Origin: Prevotella sp.
GTDB lineage: Bacteria; Bacteroidota; Bacteroidia; Bacteroidales; Bacteroidaceae
Direction: 5' to 3'
Length of the DNA: 64,000 nt
NCBI GenBank assembly: GCA_017554105.1
Contig: JAFZIY010000006.1
Location: 1 to 64,000, forward strand
Of this stretch, positions 8,753-17,851 are shown piece by piece. Position 1 is the first letter of the stretch. Each line of letters starts with the position of its first letter. The translations under genes and the position numbers were made by a program. A model generated the notes under the pieces. The model searched no databases. It saw only the letters and a program-made list of their open reading frames with translations, and had not been told where the DNA came from.

Positions 8753-10244
8753 TAATAAATCTTTGCTATTTATAGGATTAGGAGTCTTTGCATTCTTAAT
8801 TCTTTGGGGGTTATACACTCTGCAATATACCCCCGTGCCATGGGTTGATGAGGTGTATTTTGCATCAGTTACCCAGTCCCTAACTGAAGGATCAGGGTTA
8901 ACGCTCCCTATTGGGCTTAACGAGAATGTATATCACTATGGGCCTGTTTATTTTCTTCTTACGGGGTTATCGGTATTAATAGGTGGTTTGAATCCTATTA
9001 GTATAAGATTCGTGGGATTTGTTTTTTCAATCGTTTCGGCAATCTTATTCTATATGATCATCAAGGAGAAGGGTGTTGGGATGAGAATTTCTTTAGTCAT
9101 AACATTATTATTATCATTTGATCAGTTATTTGTGTATTGCTCTCATATTGGGAGAATGGAGACTTTAGCACTCTCGTTTTATCTTCTTGGTTTACTCTAT
9201 TTTGAAAAAGCTAGAAATATAATTAGTATTAAATATATTGTTATTATTGCAATTTGTTTGCTTCTTTCCTTTTTGACGACATCTCGTACCGCTGTACTTA
9301 TTTTGCCTATTGGAATAGCGATGTTTATACGTCTTTGTAAGGATAAAGAGTGGCTTTTATTAGCTTCTTTCATATTTATTCCTGTTATTGGTTTTGTATT
9401 ATGGCTTTTTATTTCTTATGGATCATTTGAGGCCTTTGTAAATTACTATACCACAGTGGATTCTGGGTATGCAGATGGAAACCTAATAGATCGGTTTATT
9501 GGCGGAAGTTTTATTATTTCAAAGACTCATTATCCATTGGTTTTATTAACAATATGTGTTATCATTCATGGTATAAAGAGTCATTATTTTAAAGATATTA
9601 ACTTGTATCTATTTACAATAATACTTTTTTATTTAGTTGTTCATAGTTCCAGCGATACATATTCAATTATAATTCTTCCATTATATTATCTAATAATTGG
9701 AGTAGGCTTATTTAAAGTATGGAAGCAACGGAGTGCAAACAAGATATGGTCAATAAGTTTTTCTGTTTTAATTGTTTTAATCGGATTAATCAATGTGGCG
9801 ATTTTTACTGCAAAGTGGGCACTTATTGAATCATCAGTTGAATACCGTGATAAGTCTATAGTAGATGGCTGGATTTCGAATAATATACCTGCCGGCAGCA
9901 TTGTATTGGGTAGTGATAGTTATTATTATTCTTTTACTAATGCTCATTGTGAGTTTAAAAGTTTAACACAGGTTTATAAAAACGATGAACAGTTCTGTCG
10001 CTTCATGAATGAAGTGTACCAACCGGAGTTTGTTATGTATAATTCCAACGAGGCTAGTCCAGATGCCATAAAAGCATTTAAACTTTTAAATTTAAAGCCT
10101 GTATCTCATTATTCTCCTGAGCCGATTACGAATTGGTTAGATACTTTTGTTAAAATGCTAGGTCTTCAGAATAAAAATTCTTATGAAGGGGATTTGTATA
10201 AAGTAGTGTATTTTGATCAAAATAATAATAACATATTAAAATAA
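8742..10244 (+). CDS. GT-C glycosyltransferase, GT39/ArnT-like
   Basis: A 500-residue protein with many membrane segments. The first external loop holds an Asp-Glu pair (D36-E37 in PVPWVDEVYFA), the metal and catalytic site of GT39-type enzymes such as ArnT. The C-terminal 100 residues form a soluble domain. GT-C enzymes use undecaprenyl-phosphate sugars on the periplasmic side. The GtrA and GtrB-like genes at 37464-38831 could supply such a donor. It likely adds a side-branch sugar after flipping. The gene starts inside the end of wzy. Confidence 0.7.
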   Translation: MKIDNKSLLFIGLGVFAFLILWGLYTLQYTPVPWVDEVYFASVTQSLTEGSGLTLPIGLNENVYHYGPVYFLLTGLSVLIGGLNPISIRFVGFVFSIVSAILFYMIIKEKGVGMRISLVITLLLSFDQLFVYCSHIGRMETLALSFYLLGLLYFEKARNIISIKYIVIIAICLLLSFLTTSRTAVLILPIGIAMFIRLCKDKEWLLLASFIFIPVIGFVLWLFISYGSFEAFVNYYTTVDSGYADGNLIDRFIGGSFIISKTHYPLVLLTICVIIHGIKSHYFKDINLYLFTIILFYLVVHSSSDTYSIIILPLYYLIIGVGLFKVWKQRSANKIWSISFSVLIVLIGLINVAIFTAKWALIESSVEYRDKSIVDGWISNNIPAGSIVLGSDSYYYSFTNAHCEFKSLTQVYKNDEQFCRFMNEVYQPEFVMYNSNEASPDAIKAFKLLNLKPVSHYSPEPITNWLDTFVKMLGLQNKNSYEGDLYKVVYFDQNNNNILK

Positions 10245-10250
10245 TTAATT

Positions 10251-11525
10251 ATGCAAGACATTAAAATTTGTGTGGTTGGCCTTGGCTATGTGGGCCTACC
10301 TTTAGCGCGGTTGTTTTCAACCAAGTATTCAACAGTCGGATTTGACATGAATCAGAAACGTGTAGATGCCCTTATGGCAGGTCATGATGCTACGCTTGAA
10401 GTGTCAGACGATTTACTTCAGGATGCCATTAACAACCATGGCTTTGTGTGTACAACAGATTTGGAGAAGATTCGTGACTGCAACTTCTATGTTGTAGCTG
10501 TACCCACACCAGTGGATGCAAACAAAGCACCTGATCTCAAGCCTCTTTGGGGCGCTAGTGAGACCGTCGGAAAGGTTATCTCTAAGGGTGATATTGTGGT
10601 TTATGAATCCACAGTTTATCCTGGTGTTACCGAGGATGAGTGTATTCCTGTTGTAGAGAAAGTGTCTGGTCTTAAGTTTAACGAAGACTTCTTTGCCGGT
10701 TACTCTCCTGAACGTATTAACCCTGGCGACAAAGTACACACCGTAGAGTTTATCAAGAAGATAACTTCGGGTTCAACTCCTGAAATTGCTGACATTATTG
10801 ATAATGTGTATAATTCTGTTCTGAAGAATGGTACTCATAAGGCCCCATCAATGAAAGTGGCAGAAGCAGCCAAGGTAATTGAGAACTCTGAGCGTGATAT
10901 AATGATTGCTTTTTTCAATGAGCTTTCTAAGATTTTCACCCTGATGGGAATAGATACTACTGACGTTGTTGAGGCTGCAGGAACAAAGTGGAATTTTATT
11001 AAGATGAATCCTGGCCTCGTTGGTGGCCACTGCATTAGTGTTGACCCATATTATCTTGCACAGTGTGCCCAACGTCTGGGTTATAATCCGGAGATTATCC
11101 TTGCTGGCCGCCGCATGAACGACGGTATGGGAGCCTATGTAGTAGATCAGACCATTAAGCATATGCTGAAGAAGGGTATTCAGGTTCTTCATTCCAATGT
11201 GATTATCATGGGCTTCACTTTCAAGGAGAACTGTCCAGATGTACGAAATACTCGCGTCGTTGATATCTATCATGCCCTTCAGGAGTATAACGTCAACGTG
11301 ACCGTATATGATCCGTGGGCAAATCCGGAAGCCGTTAAACGCGAGTATTCTATTGATATTGTAAGTGAAATGCCTGAGGGTAAGTTTGATGCAGCAATCG
11401 TAGCAGTAGCCCACAAGCAGTTCCGAGATAATGATGTGGACTGGGATAACCTTTTGGAAAAGAATCATGTCATTTTCGATGTAAAATGCATTCTCCCTAG
11501 AGAGATCGTTGATGGACGTTTGTAA
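10251..11525 (+). CDS. UDP-N-acetylhexosamine 6-dehydrogenase (WbpA/WbpO/TviB-like)
   Basis: A 424-residue nucleotide-sugar dehydrogenase that oxidises C6 of a UDP-N-acetylhexosamine to the uronate with NAD+. The N-terminal Rossmann motif is VVGLGYVGLP (residues 8-17). The catalytic cysteine is C261 in GGHCISVDPYYL, and the C-terminal domain has GFTFKENCPDVRNTR. With the WbpB-, WbpE- and WbpD-like genes in the same operon, UDP-GlcNAc is the best-supported substrate, making it the first enzyme of UDP-2,3-diacetamido-2,3-dideoxy-glucuronate synthesis. UDP-GalNAc (WbpO/TviB role) cannot be excluded. Confidence 0.85.
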   Translation: MQDIKICVVGLGYVGLPLARLFSTKYSTVGFDMNQKRVDALMAGHDATLEVSDDLLQDAINNHGFVCTTDLEKIRDCNFYVVAVPTPVDANKAPDLKPLWGASETVGKVISKGDIVVYESTVYPGVTEDECIPVVEKVSGLKFNEDFFAGYSPERINPGDKVHTVEFIKKITSGSTPEIADIIDNVYNSVLKNGTHKAPSMKVAEAAKVIENSERDIMIAFFNELSKIFTLMGIDTTDVVEAAGTKWNFIKMNPGLVGGHCISVDPYYLAQCAQRLGYNPEIILAGRRMNDGMGAYVVDQTIKHMLKKGIQVLHSNVIIMGFTFKENCPDVRNTRVVDIYHALQEYNVNVTVYDPWANPEAVKREYSIDIVSEMPEGKFDAAIVAVAHKQFRDNDVDWDNLLEKNHVIFDVKCILPREIVDGRL

Positions 11526-11546
11526 AAGAAGTATAACGTTACTATA

Positions 11547-12152
11547 ATGAGAAAACTCGCTTACCTTCTGGGGAGAAGTATTTCATTACTCTTCCCAGAG
11601 GGCTTAAGAAAAAAGATGATTTCTCTGTTCAATTATGTCCGCTGTGGTTTTTATCGCTCTCGTCTTTATTATTGTGGGGAACAGGTACAATTATATAAAG
11701 GTGTAAGGCTGCGAGAAGCAGAGTACATTTCAATTGGGAAGGGAACTGCGATTGATAGAAATACCACGTTATCTGTGACTGGAAATCACAAAGGAGCGTC
11801 ATTAATAATTGGTGAATACTGTTCAATTGGAGAAGGGTGCCATATTACGGCATCTTACCAAATTGAGATAGGAAGTCACACACTTTTTGGGAAACACGTG
11901 ACTGTGACGGATAATTCCCACGGAAAGTTGGATCATTCCGACATAGAGACACCGCCGACAAAGCGTGAAGTATGCTCCAAGGGTGGTGTGAAGATTGGAG
12001 AAAATGTGTGGATAGGAGAAAAAGCAACAATCCTTCCGGCAGTAGAGATAGGCAATAACTGTATTATAGGAGCGAATTCTGTAGTTACACACTCTGTCCC
12101 AGACAATTCTATAGCGGTTGGTAATCCAGCAAGAATCGTAAAACAAATATAA
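11547..12152 (+). CDS. Left-handed beta-helix acyltransferase
   Basis: A 201-residue protein. A basic N-terminal region is followed by hexapeptide repeats of the [LIV]-G-x4 kind from about residue 60 to 195 (for example IGEYCSIGEGCHI, IGENVWIGEKATI, IGNNCIIGANSVV). This is the WcaF/NodL-like O-acetyltransferase architecture that uses acetyl-CoA in a trimer. It probably O-acetylates one sugar of the polymer. Conserved histidines are present around VTDNSHGK. The target sugar is unknown. Confidence 0.75.
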   Translation: MRKLAYLLGRSISLLFPEGLRKKMISLFNYVRCGFYRSRLYYCGEQVQLYKGVRLREAEYISIGKGTAIDRNTTLSVTGNHKGASLIIGEYCSIGEGCHITASYQIEIGSHTLFGKHVTVTDNSHGKLDHSDIETPPTKREVCSKGGVKIGENVWIGEKATILPAVEIGNNCIIGANSVVTHSVPDNSIAVGNPARIVKQI

Positions 12153-12159
12153 CATATCA

Positions 12160-13245
12160 ATGGCAAGATTTATCGCATTATATCTTCCTCAATATCACCC
12201 TATACCCGAGAATGATGAATGGTGGGGAAAAGGGTTCACAGAGTGGACGAATGTGGCAGGTGCAAAGCCCCTGTATCCAGGTCATAAGCAACCTAGAATC
12301 CCTACAGAATTAGGGTTCTATGATTTAAGGTTGCCTGAAGTTAGAGAGCAACAGGCCGAGCTTGCAAAAGAATTCGGCGTAGAGGCTTTTTGCTATTATG
12401 ACTATTGGTTTGGTAATAATAAACGTTTGCTGGAGCGCCCGATTGAAGAGGTTATAAAAAGTGGAAAACCTGACTATCCTTTTTGCCTATCGTGGGCAAA
12501 TGGTTCTTGGTATAATAAAAAATGGGACCCAAAAGCACCTGACAAGGACAAAATGCTTATAAAGCAGGAGTATCAAGGTGAAGATGATTATAAGAACCAC
12601 TTCTATGCCTTGCTCCCTGCGTTCAAAGATGCTAGATATATAAAGGTGAACGGCAAGCTTTTCTATATGGTTTGCGAAACGTTCGATTCCCCTGAAATCA
12701 AATCATTTATTTCATGTTGGCGGCGTTTAGCTCATGAGAACGGGATTGGAGATTTCTATTTTGTTGGGCAAGACACAGATAGCCGACACAAGAAAGAAAT
12801 ACTTGATATGGGATTTGATGCTATAGTGAATGTAGATGTCAAAAATGTCCATCATCATTTCCCTACTTGGAAGAAAGTCGTATTGTTGCTTATACGGAAA
12901 GTATTCAAAATTCCGACAGTTGTTTCATACCGTAAGGCTATCAATTATATGGTAATTGACGATTGTCGTTCTGAAGAAGTCATTCCTAGCATTTCTCCAA
13001 ATTGGGATCATACTCCGCGTTCAAAGCATAATGGATTTGTCTTATCTAATGCAAAGCCACAGTTCTTCAAGAAACTTGTGTTACGTGCTATAGAAATGGT
13101 CAGAGAAAAACCAGTTGAAGAACAAATCATCATGATTAAGTCATGGAATGAATGGGGTGAAGGAAACTATATGGAGCCAGACCAGCTATATGGAAGGGGC
13201 TATTTGGAAGCTTTAAAAGAAGCAATTGAGATAACAAAAGGTTAA
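12160..13245 (+). CDS. WbsX-like / GH99-like glycan enzyme
   Basis: A 361-residue protein with the hallmark start of the WbsX family: FIALYLPQYHPIPENDEWWGKGFTEW, then FCYYDYWF and SWANGSW. It ends with KSWNEWGEGNYMEPD. The fold resembles glycoside hydrolase family 99. Members are frequent in O-antigen and capsule clusters, where they have been labelled glycosyltransferases, and their actual reaction is poorly settled. It starts 7 bases after the acyltransferase. No signal peptide, so cytoplasmic. Confidence 0.78.
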   Translation: MARFIALYLPQYHPIPENDEWWGKGFTEWTNVAGAKPLYPGHKQPRIPTELGFYDLRLPEVREQQAELAKEFGVEAFCYYDYWFGNNKRLLERPIEEVIKSGKPDYPFCLSWANGSWYNKKWDPKAPDKDKMLIKQEYQGEDDYKNHFYALLPAFKDARYIKVNGKLFYMVCETFDSPEIKSFISCWRRLAHENGIGDFYFVGQDTDSRHKKEILDMGFDAIVNVDVKNVHHHFPTWKKVVLLLIRKVFKIPTVVSYRKAINYMVIDDCRSEEVIPSISPNWDHTPRSKHNGFVLSNAKPQFFKKLVLRAIEMVREKPVEEQIIMIKSWNEWGEGNYMEPDQLYGRGYLEALKEAIEITKG

Positions 13246-13261
13246 TATTTACATTATTACA

Positions 13262-14242
13262 ATGGCAAATTTTGCATTGATTGGTGCCGCAGGTTACATT
13301 GCACCGCGACACATTAAAGCGATTGCAGATACGGGTAATAACCTGGTGGCTGCGTATGATAAGTTTGATAGTGTGGGAAGGCTTGATGCTTCATTCCCCG
13401 AGTGTTCGTTTTTTACAGAGCAAGAGCAATTCGACCGCTTCTGTAGTAAGGTAAAGGGTACGCCTGACAATATTGACTGGTTGTCTATTTGTACTCCTAA
13501 CTATACCCATGATGCTTTTATCCGTTATGGCTTGCGTCTTGGTGCCGATGTTATTTGCGAGAAACCTGTGGTACTGAATCCCTGGAATCTGGAGGCATTG
13601 ATAAAGGAAGAAGAGGAGACTGGCCACAAGGCATACAACATCCTTCAGCTTCGCCTTCACGACAGCATTGCTGCCTTGAAAAAGAAAGTAGAGGAAGGTC
13701 CTAAAGATAAGGTGTATGACATTGACCTTACCTATATCACCTCTCGCGGTAAGTGGTATTACACTTCCTGGAAGGGCAACAACCATAAGAGCGGTGGTGT
13801 GGCAACCAACATTGGTGTACACTTCTACGATATGCTCCAGTGGATCTTTGGTCCTGTTCAGGAGAATATTGTTCACGTAATGAGCTTTGACCGTGTGGCT
13901 GGTTATCTTGGCCTGAAGCAGGCACGTGTTCGCTACTTCTTGAGTATTAACTCAGAGTGTCTTCCTCCAAATGCTGTACAAGGAGAGAAGAAAACCTATC
14001 GTACACTGAATATTGACGGTGATGAGTTTGAATTTAGCGCTGGCTTTACAGAGTTACACACTAAGAGTTATCAGCATATCCTTGCCGGTAATGGTTTTCG
14101 TATCAGTGAAGCTCTGCCTTGCATTAAGATTGTTCATGATATCCGTAATGCTACACCTGTTGGACTTGTTGGTGATTATCACCCTCTGGCAAAGATGCCT
14201 TTGGCAAAGCATCCGTTTGGTTGGGATGATGTCAGGTATTAA
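13262..14242 (+). CDS. wbpB: UDP-GlcNAcA 3-dehydrogenase (WbpB/WlbA-like), Gfo/Idh/MocA family
   Basis: A 326-residue Gfo/Idh/MocA oxidoreductase. GAAGYIAPRH near residues 8-17 is the nucleotide-binding turn seen in WbpB/WlbA proteins. CEKPVVLNPWN carries the catalytic lysine at K101, and NIGVHFYDML near 183-192 holds the catalytic histidine region. WbpB oxidises the C3 hydroxyl of UDP-GlcNAcA, coupled in known systems to 2-oxoglutarate. The aminotransferase that uses the product follows after about 40 bases. Confidence 0.88.
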   Translation: MANFALIGAAGYIAPRHIKAIADTGNNLVAAYDKFDSVGRLDASFPECSFFTEQEQFDRFCSKVKGTPDNIDWLSICTPNYTHDAFIRYGLRLGADVICEKPVVLNPWNLEALIKEEEETGHKAYNILQLRLHDSIAALKKKVEEGPKDKVYDIDLTYITSRGKWYYTSWKGNNHKSGGVATNIGVHFYDMLQWIFGPVQENIVHVMSFDRVAGYLGLKQARVRYFLSINSECLPPNAVQGEKKTYRTLNIDGDEFEFSAGFTELHTKSYQHILAGNGFRISEALPCIKIVHDIRNATPVGLVGDYHPLAKMPLAKHPFGWDDVRY

Positions 14243-14247
14243 CTTAC

Positions 14248-14272
14248 AATTCATAATGCATAATTCATAATT
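14248..14272. repeat. AATTCATAAT-type short tandem repeat between wbpB and wbpE
   Basis: The gap holds three near-repeats of AATTCATAAT (one with G: AATGCATAATT). It starts 5 bases after the wbpB stop. Similar A+T-rich intergenic repeats are common in Bacteroidales. It has no open frame and no hairpin strong enough to be a terminator. Confidence 0.6.
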
Positions 14273-14282
14273 AGGATTGAGA

Positions 14283-15428
14283 ATGAGTAAGATTCAAATG
14301 GTTGACCTCAAAGGTCAATATCTTAAGATAAAGGACGAAGTGGATGCTGGTATTCAGAATGTCATTGACAATACTGCATTTATCAACGGCCCTATAGTTA
14401 AGGAGTTTGCAGAGCATCTGTCCCAGTATATGGGCGGATGCTTTGTAACCCCCTGTGCAAACGGTACAGATGCCCTCCAGATTGCCTTGATGGCATTAGA
14501 GTTAAAGCCAGGTGACGAAGTGATTGTCCCTGCATTCACTTATGTCGCTTCTGCTGAGGTCATTGGACTTCTTGGCTTAACACCTGTTATGGTGGATGTG
14601 GATTATGAAACATTCAACGTGACTGTTGACAATATCAAGAAAGCCCTTTCTCCCAAGACTAAGGCTATCATCCCAGTTCACCTCTTTGGGCAGAGTTGCG
14701 ATATGGAACCTATTTTGGCGTTTGCCAAGGAGCATAATCTGTATGTAATTGAGGATAATGCCCAGGCAATTGGTGCTGAATACACCTTCAGTAATGGTCA
14801 CAAGGCCAAAACTGGCACTATGGGTACTATTGGTTGCACATCTTTCTTCCCGTCTAAGAACCTTGGTTGCTATGGCGATGGTGGAGCTATCTTCACTAAG
14901 GATGAAAAGTTGGCAGAGCGCATTCACATGATTGCCAACCATGGCCAGCGCGTGAAGTATCATCATTCTGTAATTGGTTGCAACTCTCGTTTGGATTCCA
15001 TTCAGGCTGCTATTCTGGATGTTAAGTTGAAGCATTTGGATGAGTATGGAAAGGCTCGTTATGAGGCTGCTTCATATTATACCGCCAAGCTGAAGGAGTT
15101 TGATCCGGAAGAAAAGTTCTTTATTACTCCCAAGGAGTTAGAGAAGAGCACTCACGTCTATCATCAGTACACGTTAAAGATTAAGAACAATAAACGTGAT
15201 GAGTTGAAGGCTTATCTGGCAGAGCAAGGCATTCCTTCAATGATATACTATCCGCTTCCGTTGCAAGAACAGGAAGCGTTCAAGCCAATAACACGAGCAG
15301 CTGAAGATTTGGAAATATCTAAGAGGTGTTCTTATACGGTTTTATCACTTCCTATACATACAGAGATGGCAAGGGAAATACAGGTTTTTATAATAGAAGT
15401 TATTAAGACTTTTTTTATCAATGTCTGA
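14283..15428 (+). CDS. wbpE: UDP-3-keto-GlcNAcA aminotransferase (WbpE-like), DegT/DnrJ/EryC1/StrS family
   Basis: A PLP-dependent sugar aminotransferase of 381 residues. ATG 14283 is preferred to an in-frame TTG 6 bases earlier. The PLP lysine is K192 in FFPSKNLGCYGDGGA, and DALQIAL and VIEDNAQAIGAEY are further family marks. WbpE transfers an amino group to C3 of the UDP-3-keto sugar, giving UDP-GlcNAc(3NH2)A, which the WbpD-like enzyme at 28238 would then acetylate. It overlaps the next glycosyltransferase by 8 bases. The last 30 residues differ in composition from typical family members. Confidence 0.88.
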   Translation: MSKIQMVDLKGQYLKIKDEVDAGIQNVIDNTAFINGPIVKEFAEHLSQYMGGCFVTPCANGTDALQIALMALELKPGDEVIVPAFTYVASAEVIGLLGLTPVMVDVDYETFNVTVDNIKKALSPKTKAIIPVHLFGQSCDMEPILAFAKEHNLYVIEDNAQAIGAEYTFSNGHKAKTGTMGTIGCTSFFPSKNLGCYGDGGAIFTKDEKLAERIHMIANHGQRVKYHHSVIGCNSRLDSIQAAILDVKLKHLDEYGKARYEAASYYTAKLKEFDPEEKFFITPKELEKSTHVYHQYTLKIKNNKRDELKAYLAEQGIPSMIYYPLPLQEQEAFKPITRAAEDLEISKRCSYTVLSLPIHTEMAREIQVFIIEVIKTFFINV

Positions 15429-16629
15429 AAGCGGTCGATATAGGGTGTTGCATATATGCCCTAATTATCCATTTACAAAACTGTATCATAACTTGATAAG
15501 TCGTCTGGAAGATATAGCGGACAATACAGTATATGTCTCTCAGACTGAGGTTCCTGTTACCAAGGATTATCCTGTGATATTCACAGGACGAAATTTCGGG
15601 AGGATAGACAGATTGTTGTATTTCCGCAAACAGAAGTGTTTGGAGAAAGACATCGAGGCGCGAGGTCTGATAGAAGGTTTTGATATTATTCATGCACATA
15701 CTTTGTTTTCAGCAGGAAACGTAGCCTGTCAACTTCACAAGAAGTATGGGATACCTTACATCGTGGCAGTACGTAACGTGGACGTAAACTACTTCTTTCA
15801 CTATATGGTACACCTTCGTAAGAAGGGACTCGAGGTGATGGAACAAGCTGAAGCCGTTATTTTCATATCACCTGCACATAAGCGAAAAGTACTTGACCAG
15901 TACGTTCCCCGAAAGATGCGCGAAACAATGGGGAAAAAATGCTGTGTTATTCCGAATGGAATAGACGATTTTTACCTTAAAAACATTCCGCAACAGACGA
16001 AACGAATTGTGGGGAAAAAACTAAGACTTATATATGTCGGCGAAGTCAATGCCAACAAAAACGTGACAACAACCCTTAAGGCTTGTGAGATGTTGAAATC
16101 AATGGGGTATCATATATCTTTTAAGGTGGTGGGGAAAATATCAGACTCCAAGTTGTCATATATAACAGATATCCCGTTCGTTGAGTATCACCAGCACTGC
16201 GATAAGGAAGAGCTTATCAAATACTATAATGAGAGCGATATTTTCGTAATGCCTTCAATAAATGAAACCTTTGGCTTAGTATATATAGAAGCTCTTTCGC
16301 AGGGATTACCTGTAGTTTATTCAAGGGGCCAGGGTATCGACGGCTATTTTGTCGAAGGTAAGGTGGGATATCATGTTAGGAGTAATCATCCTGAAGATAT
16401 TGTGTCTGCAGTAAAACAGATTATATCTCATTACGAGGAGATGACATATCAGGCGATAGAAGAATCAAGGTGTTTCTTATGGAGAGGGATAGCATCACAG
16501 TATGAAAAGATCTATTATCAAATATTCAGTAAACAAGAATTGAAAATAATGGATTTCCAACATTGTATAAGGTCTGTGATGGACAATTCTTCCGATACAA
16601 TCATCAGTTTTGACGCCGAGGGTCACTGA
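15421..16629 (+). CDS. Glycosyltransferase family 4
   Basis: A 402-residue GT-B enzyme. LRLIYVGEVNANKNVTT around residue 200 starts the donor-binding domain, and MPSINETFGLVYIEALSQG carries the E-x7-E motif of GT4. The N-terminal domain has IIHAHTLFSAG. It probably adds one repeat-unit sugar in the cytoplasm. It overlaps wbpE by 8 bases, so translation is coupled. The acceptor and donor are unknown. Confidence 0.85.
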   Translation: MSESGRYRVLHICPNYPFTKLYHNLISRLEDIADNTVYVSQTEVPVTKDYPVIFTGRNFGRIDRLLYFRKQKCLEKDIEARGLIEGFDIIHAHTLFSAGNVACQLHKKYGIPYIVAVRNVDVNYFFHYMVHLRKKGLEVMEQAEAVIFISPAHKRKVLDQYVPRKMRETMGKKCCVIPNGIDDFYLKNIPQQTKRIVGKKLRLIYVGEVNANKNVTTTLKACEMLKSMGYHISFKVVGKISDSKLSYITDIPFVEYHQHCDKEELIKYYNESDIFVMPSINETFGLVYIEALSQGLPVVYSRGQGIDGYFVEGKVGYHVRSNHPEDIVSAVKQIISHYEEMTYQAIEESRCFLWRGIASQYEKIYYQIFSKQELKIMDFQHCIRSVMDNSSDTIISFDAEGH

Positions 16630-16722
16630 AATTATTGAAATACTGTGTTGGGATGTCATGACAGCAAGTATTATATCTAAATGGGAGGAAAACGTAACAG
16701 TTTGAAAAAAGGAATCGTATAT

Positions 16723-17601
16723 ATGAAAATTTCAGAAATAGCTACTTATTTGAACAGGCCTTTTACTGGCAGTGATATTGAGATAAAGGGATTTTCATCC
16801 CTTTCAAATCTTGTTGAAGGTACAGTCGTTTTTGCGAAAAAGTACACTAAGGAGTACGTTGAGATTCTAAAAAACACTCAGAATGTATTGGCTATTGTAT
16901 GTGCCGGATATGAAAATATAACCACTCCTCATATTGTATCACCAAATCCGAGACTTGATTTTATGAGAGTAGTTGGTACTTTCTTTGCAGAAAAAGATAT
17001 CCCTGCAGGAATAAATTCTACAGCCTATATCGAAGAGGGTGCCATAATTGGACAAAATGTTTCTATTGGTGCACACTGCCATATCGGATCGAAAGTAAAG
17101 ATTGGTGATAATACGATAATACTTCCAAACTGTTCGATTTATGGAAAGGTAACAATAGGAAGTGATTGTTATATCAAACCTGGAGTTGTGATTGGTGGTC
17201 CAGGTTTTGGATTTGAAAATGATGAGAATGGAGTACCAGTCCATTTCCCCCATACTGGTGAAGTTGTTATTGGCAACCATGTCTATATTGGTGCAAATGC
17301 CACTATTGATAGGGCAACTATAGATGCTACAATTGTTGAGGATAATGTTAAAATCGATAATCTTGTACATGTTGCTCACAATTGTAAGATACATGCTAAT
17401 ACACTTGTCACTGCAGGAGCTATATTTAGTGGTGGTGTAGAAGTCGGAAAACAATCATGGATAGCTCCGAACTGTTCAATTCACCAACAGACTAGAATCG
17501 GTGAGCATTGTACGGTTGGTATGGGCTCTGTTGTTTTGAAAAATGTTAAAGACGGGAGGACTGTTTTTGGTAATCCCGCTATGAAAGTTGAACAATCATA
17601 G
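16723..17601 (+). CDS. LpxD-like N-acyltransferase
   Basis: A 292-residue protein with LpxD architecture: an N-terminal uridine-binding-like domain (MKISEIATYLN to about 95), then left-handed beta-helix repeats (IGQNVSIGAHCHIG, IGDNTIILPN, and others) to the end. ATG 16723 is chosen because LpxD proteins start MKxxEIA; an in-frame ATG at 16681 would add 14 residues of no family character. LpxD moves a hydroxyacyl chain from ACP to a UDP-sugar amine. Here an ACP, a FabG-like and a FabH-like gene follow at once, so I infer that it N-acylates an amino sugar of the polymer rather than lipid A. Being shorter than housekeeping LpxD (about 340) fits this. Confidence 0.8.
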   Translation: MKISEIATYLNRPFTGSDIEIKGFSSLSNLVEGTVVFAKKYTKEYVEILKNTQNVLAIVCAGYENITTPHIVSPNPRLDFMRVVGTFFAEKDIPAGINSTAYIEEGAIIGQNVSIGAHCHIGSKVKIGDNTIILPNCSIYGKVTIGSDCYIKPGVVIGGPGFGFENDENGVPVHFPHTGEVVIGNHVYIGANATIDRATIDATIVEDNVKIDNLVHVAHNCKIHANTLVTAGAIFSGGVEVGKQSWIAPNCSIHQQTRIGEHCTVGMGSVVLKNVKDGRTVFGNPAMKVEQS

Positions 17602-17619
17602 TTATAAATTGTAATTAAT

Positions 17620-17847
17620 ATGGAATTAAAAGATTTTATTGAAGAATTTGCAGATCAGTTCGACGATACTGATGCTAGTGAGATTACAGCCAATACTTCC
17701 TTCCACGATTTGGAAGAATGGGATTCTCTTATTGCCTTAGCTGTACTCAACATGACAGACAAAAAATTTGGTAAGCGTATTACTTTTGATGATATGAAGA
17801 AATGTGATACAGTAGAAGATCTTTTCAACGTAATTGCAGCTAAATAG
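17620..17847 (+). CDS. Acyl carrier protein, dedicated
   Basis: A 75-residue acidic protein with the phosphopantetheine site EWDSLIAL, attachment serine S36. Length and helical pattern fit a free-standing ACP. It sits between the LpxD-like gene and the ketoreductase-like gene (4 bases before it), so it probably carries the acyl chain made by this small module. Housekeeping ACPs usually have DSLD/DSLT; the DSLI variant is common in specialised carriers of polysaccharide clusters. Confidence 0.9.
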   Translation: MELKDFIEEFADQFDDTDASEITANTSFHDLEEWDSLIALAVLNMTDKKFGKRITFDDMKKCDTVEDLFNVIAAK

Positions 17848-17851
17848 GCCT

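Noticed and set aside
10848-11468. Long minus-strand open frame inside the nucleotide-sugar dehydrogenase gene
   Set aside because: It lies wholly opposite a clear enzyme gene and has no protein family character; it is a shadow of codon bias.
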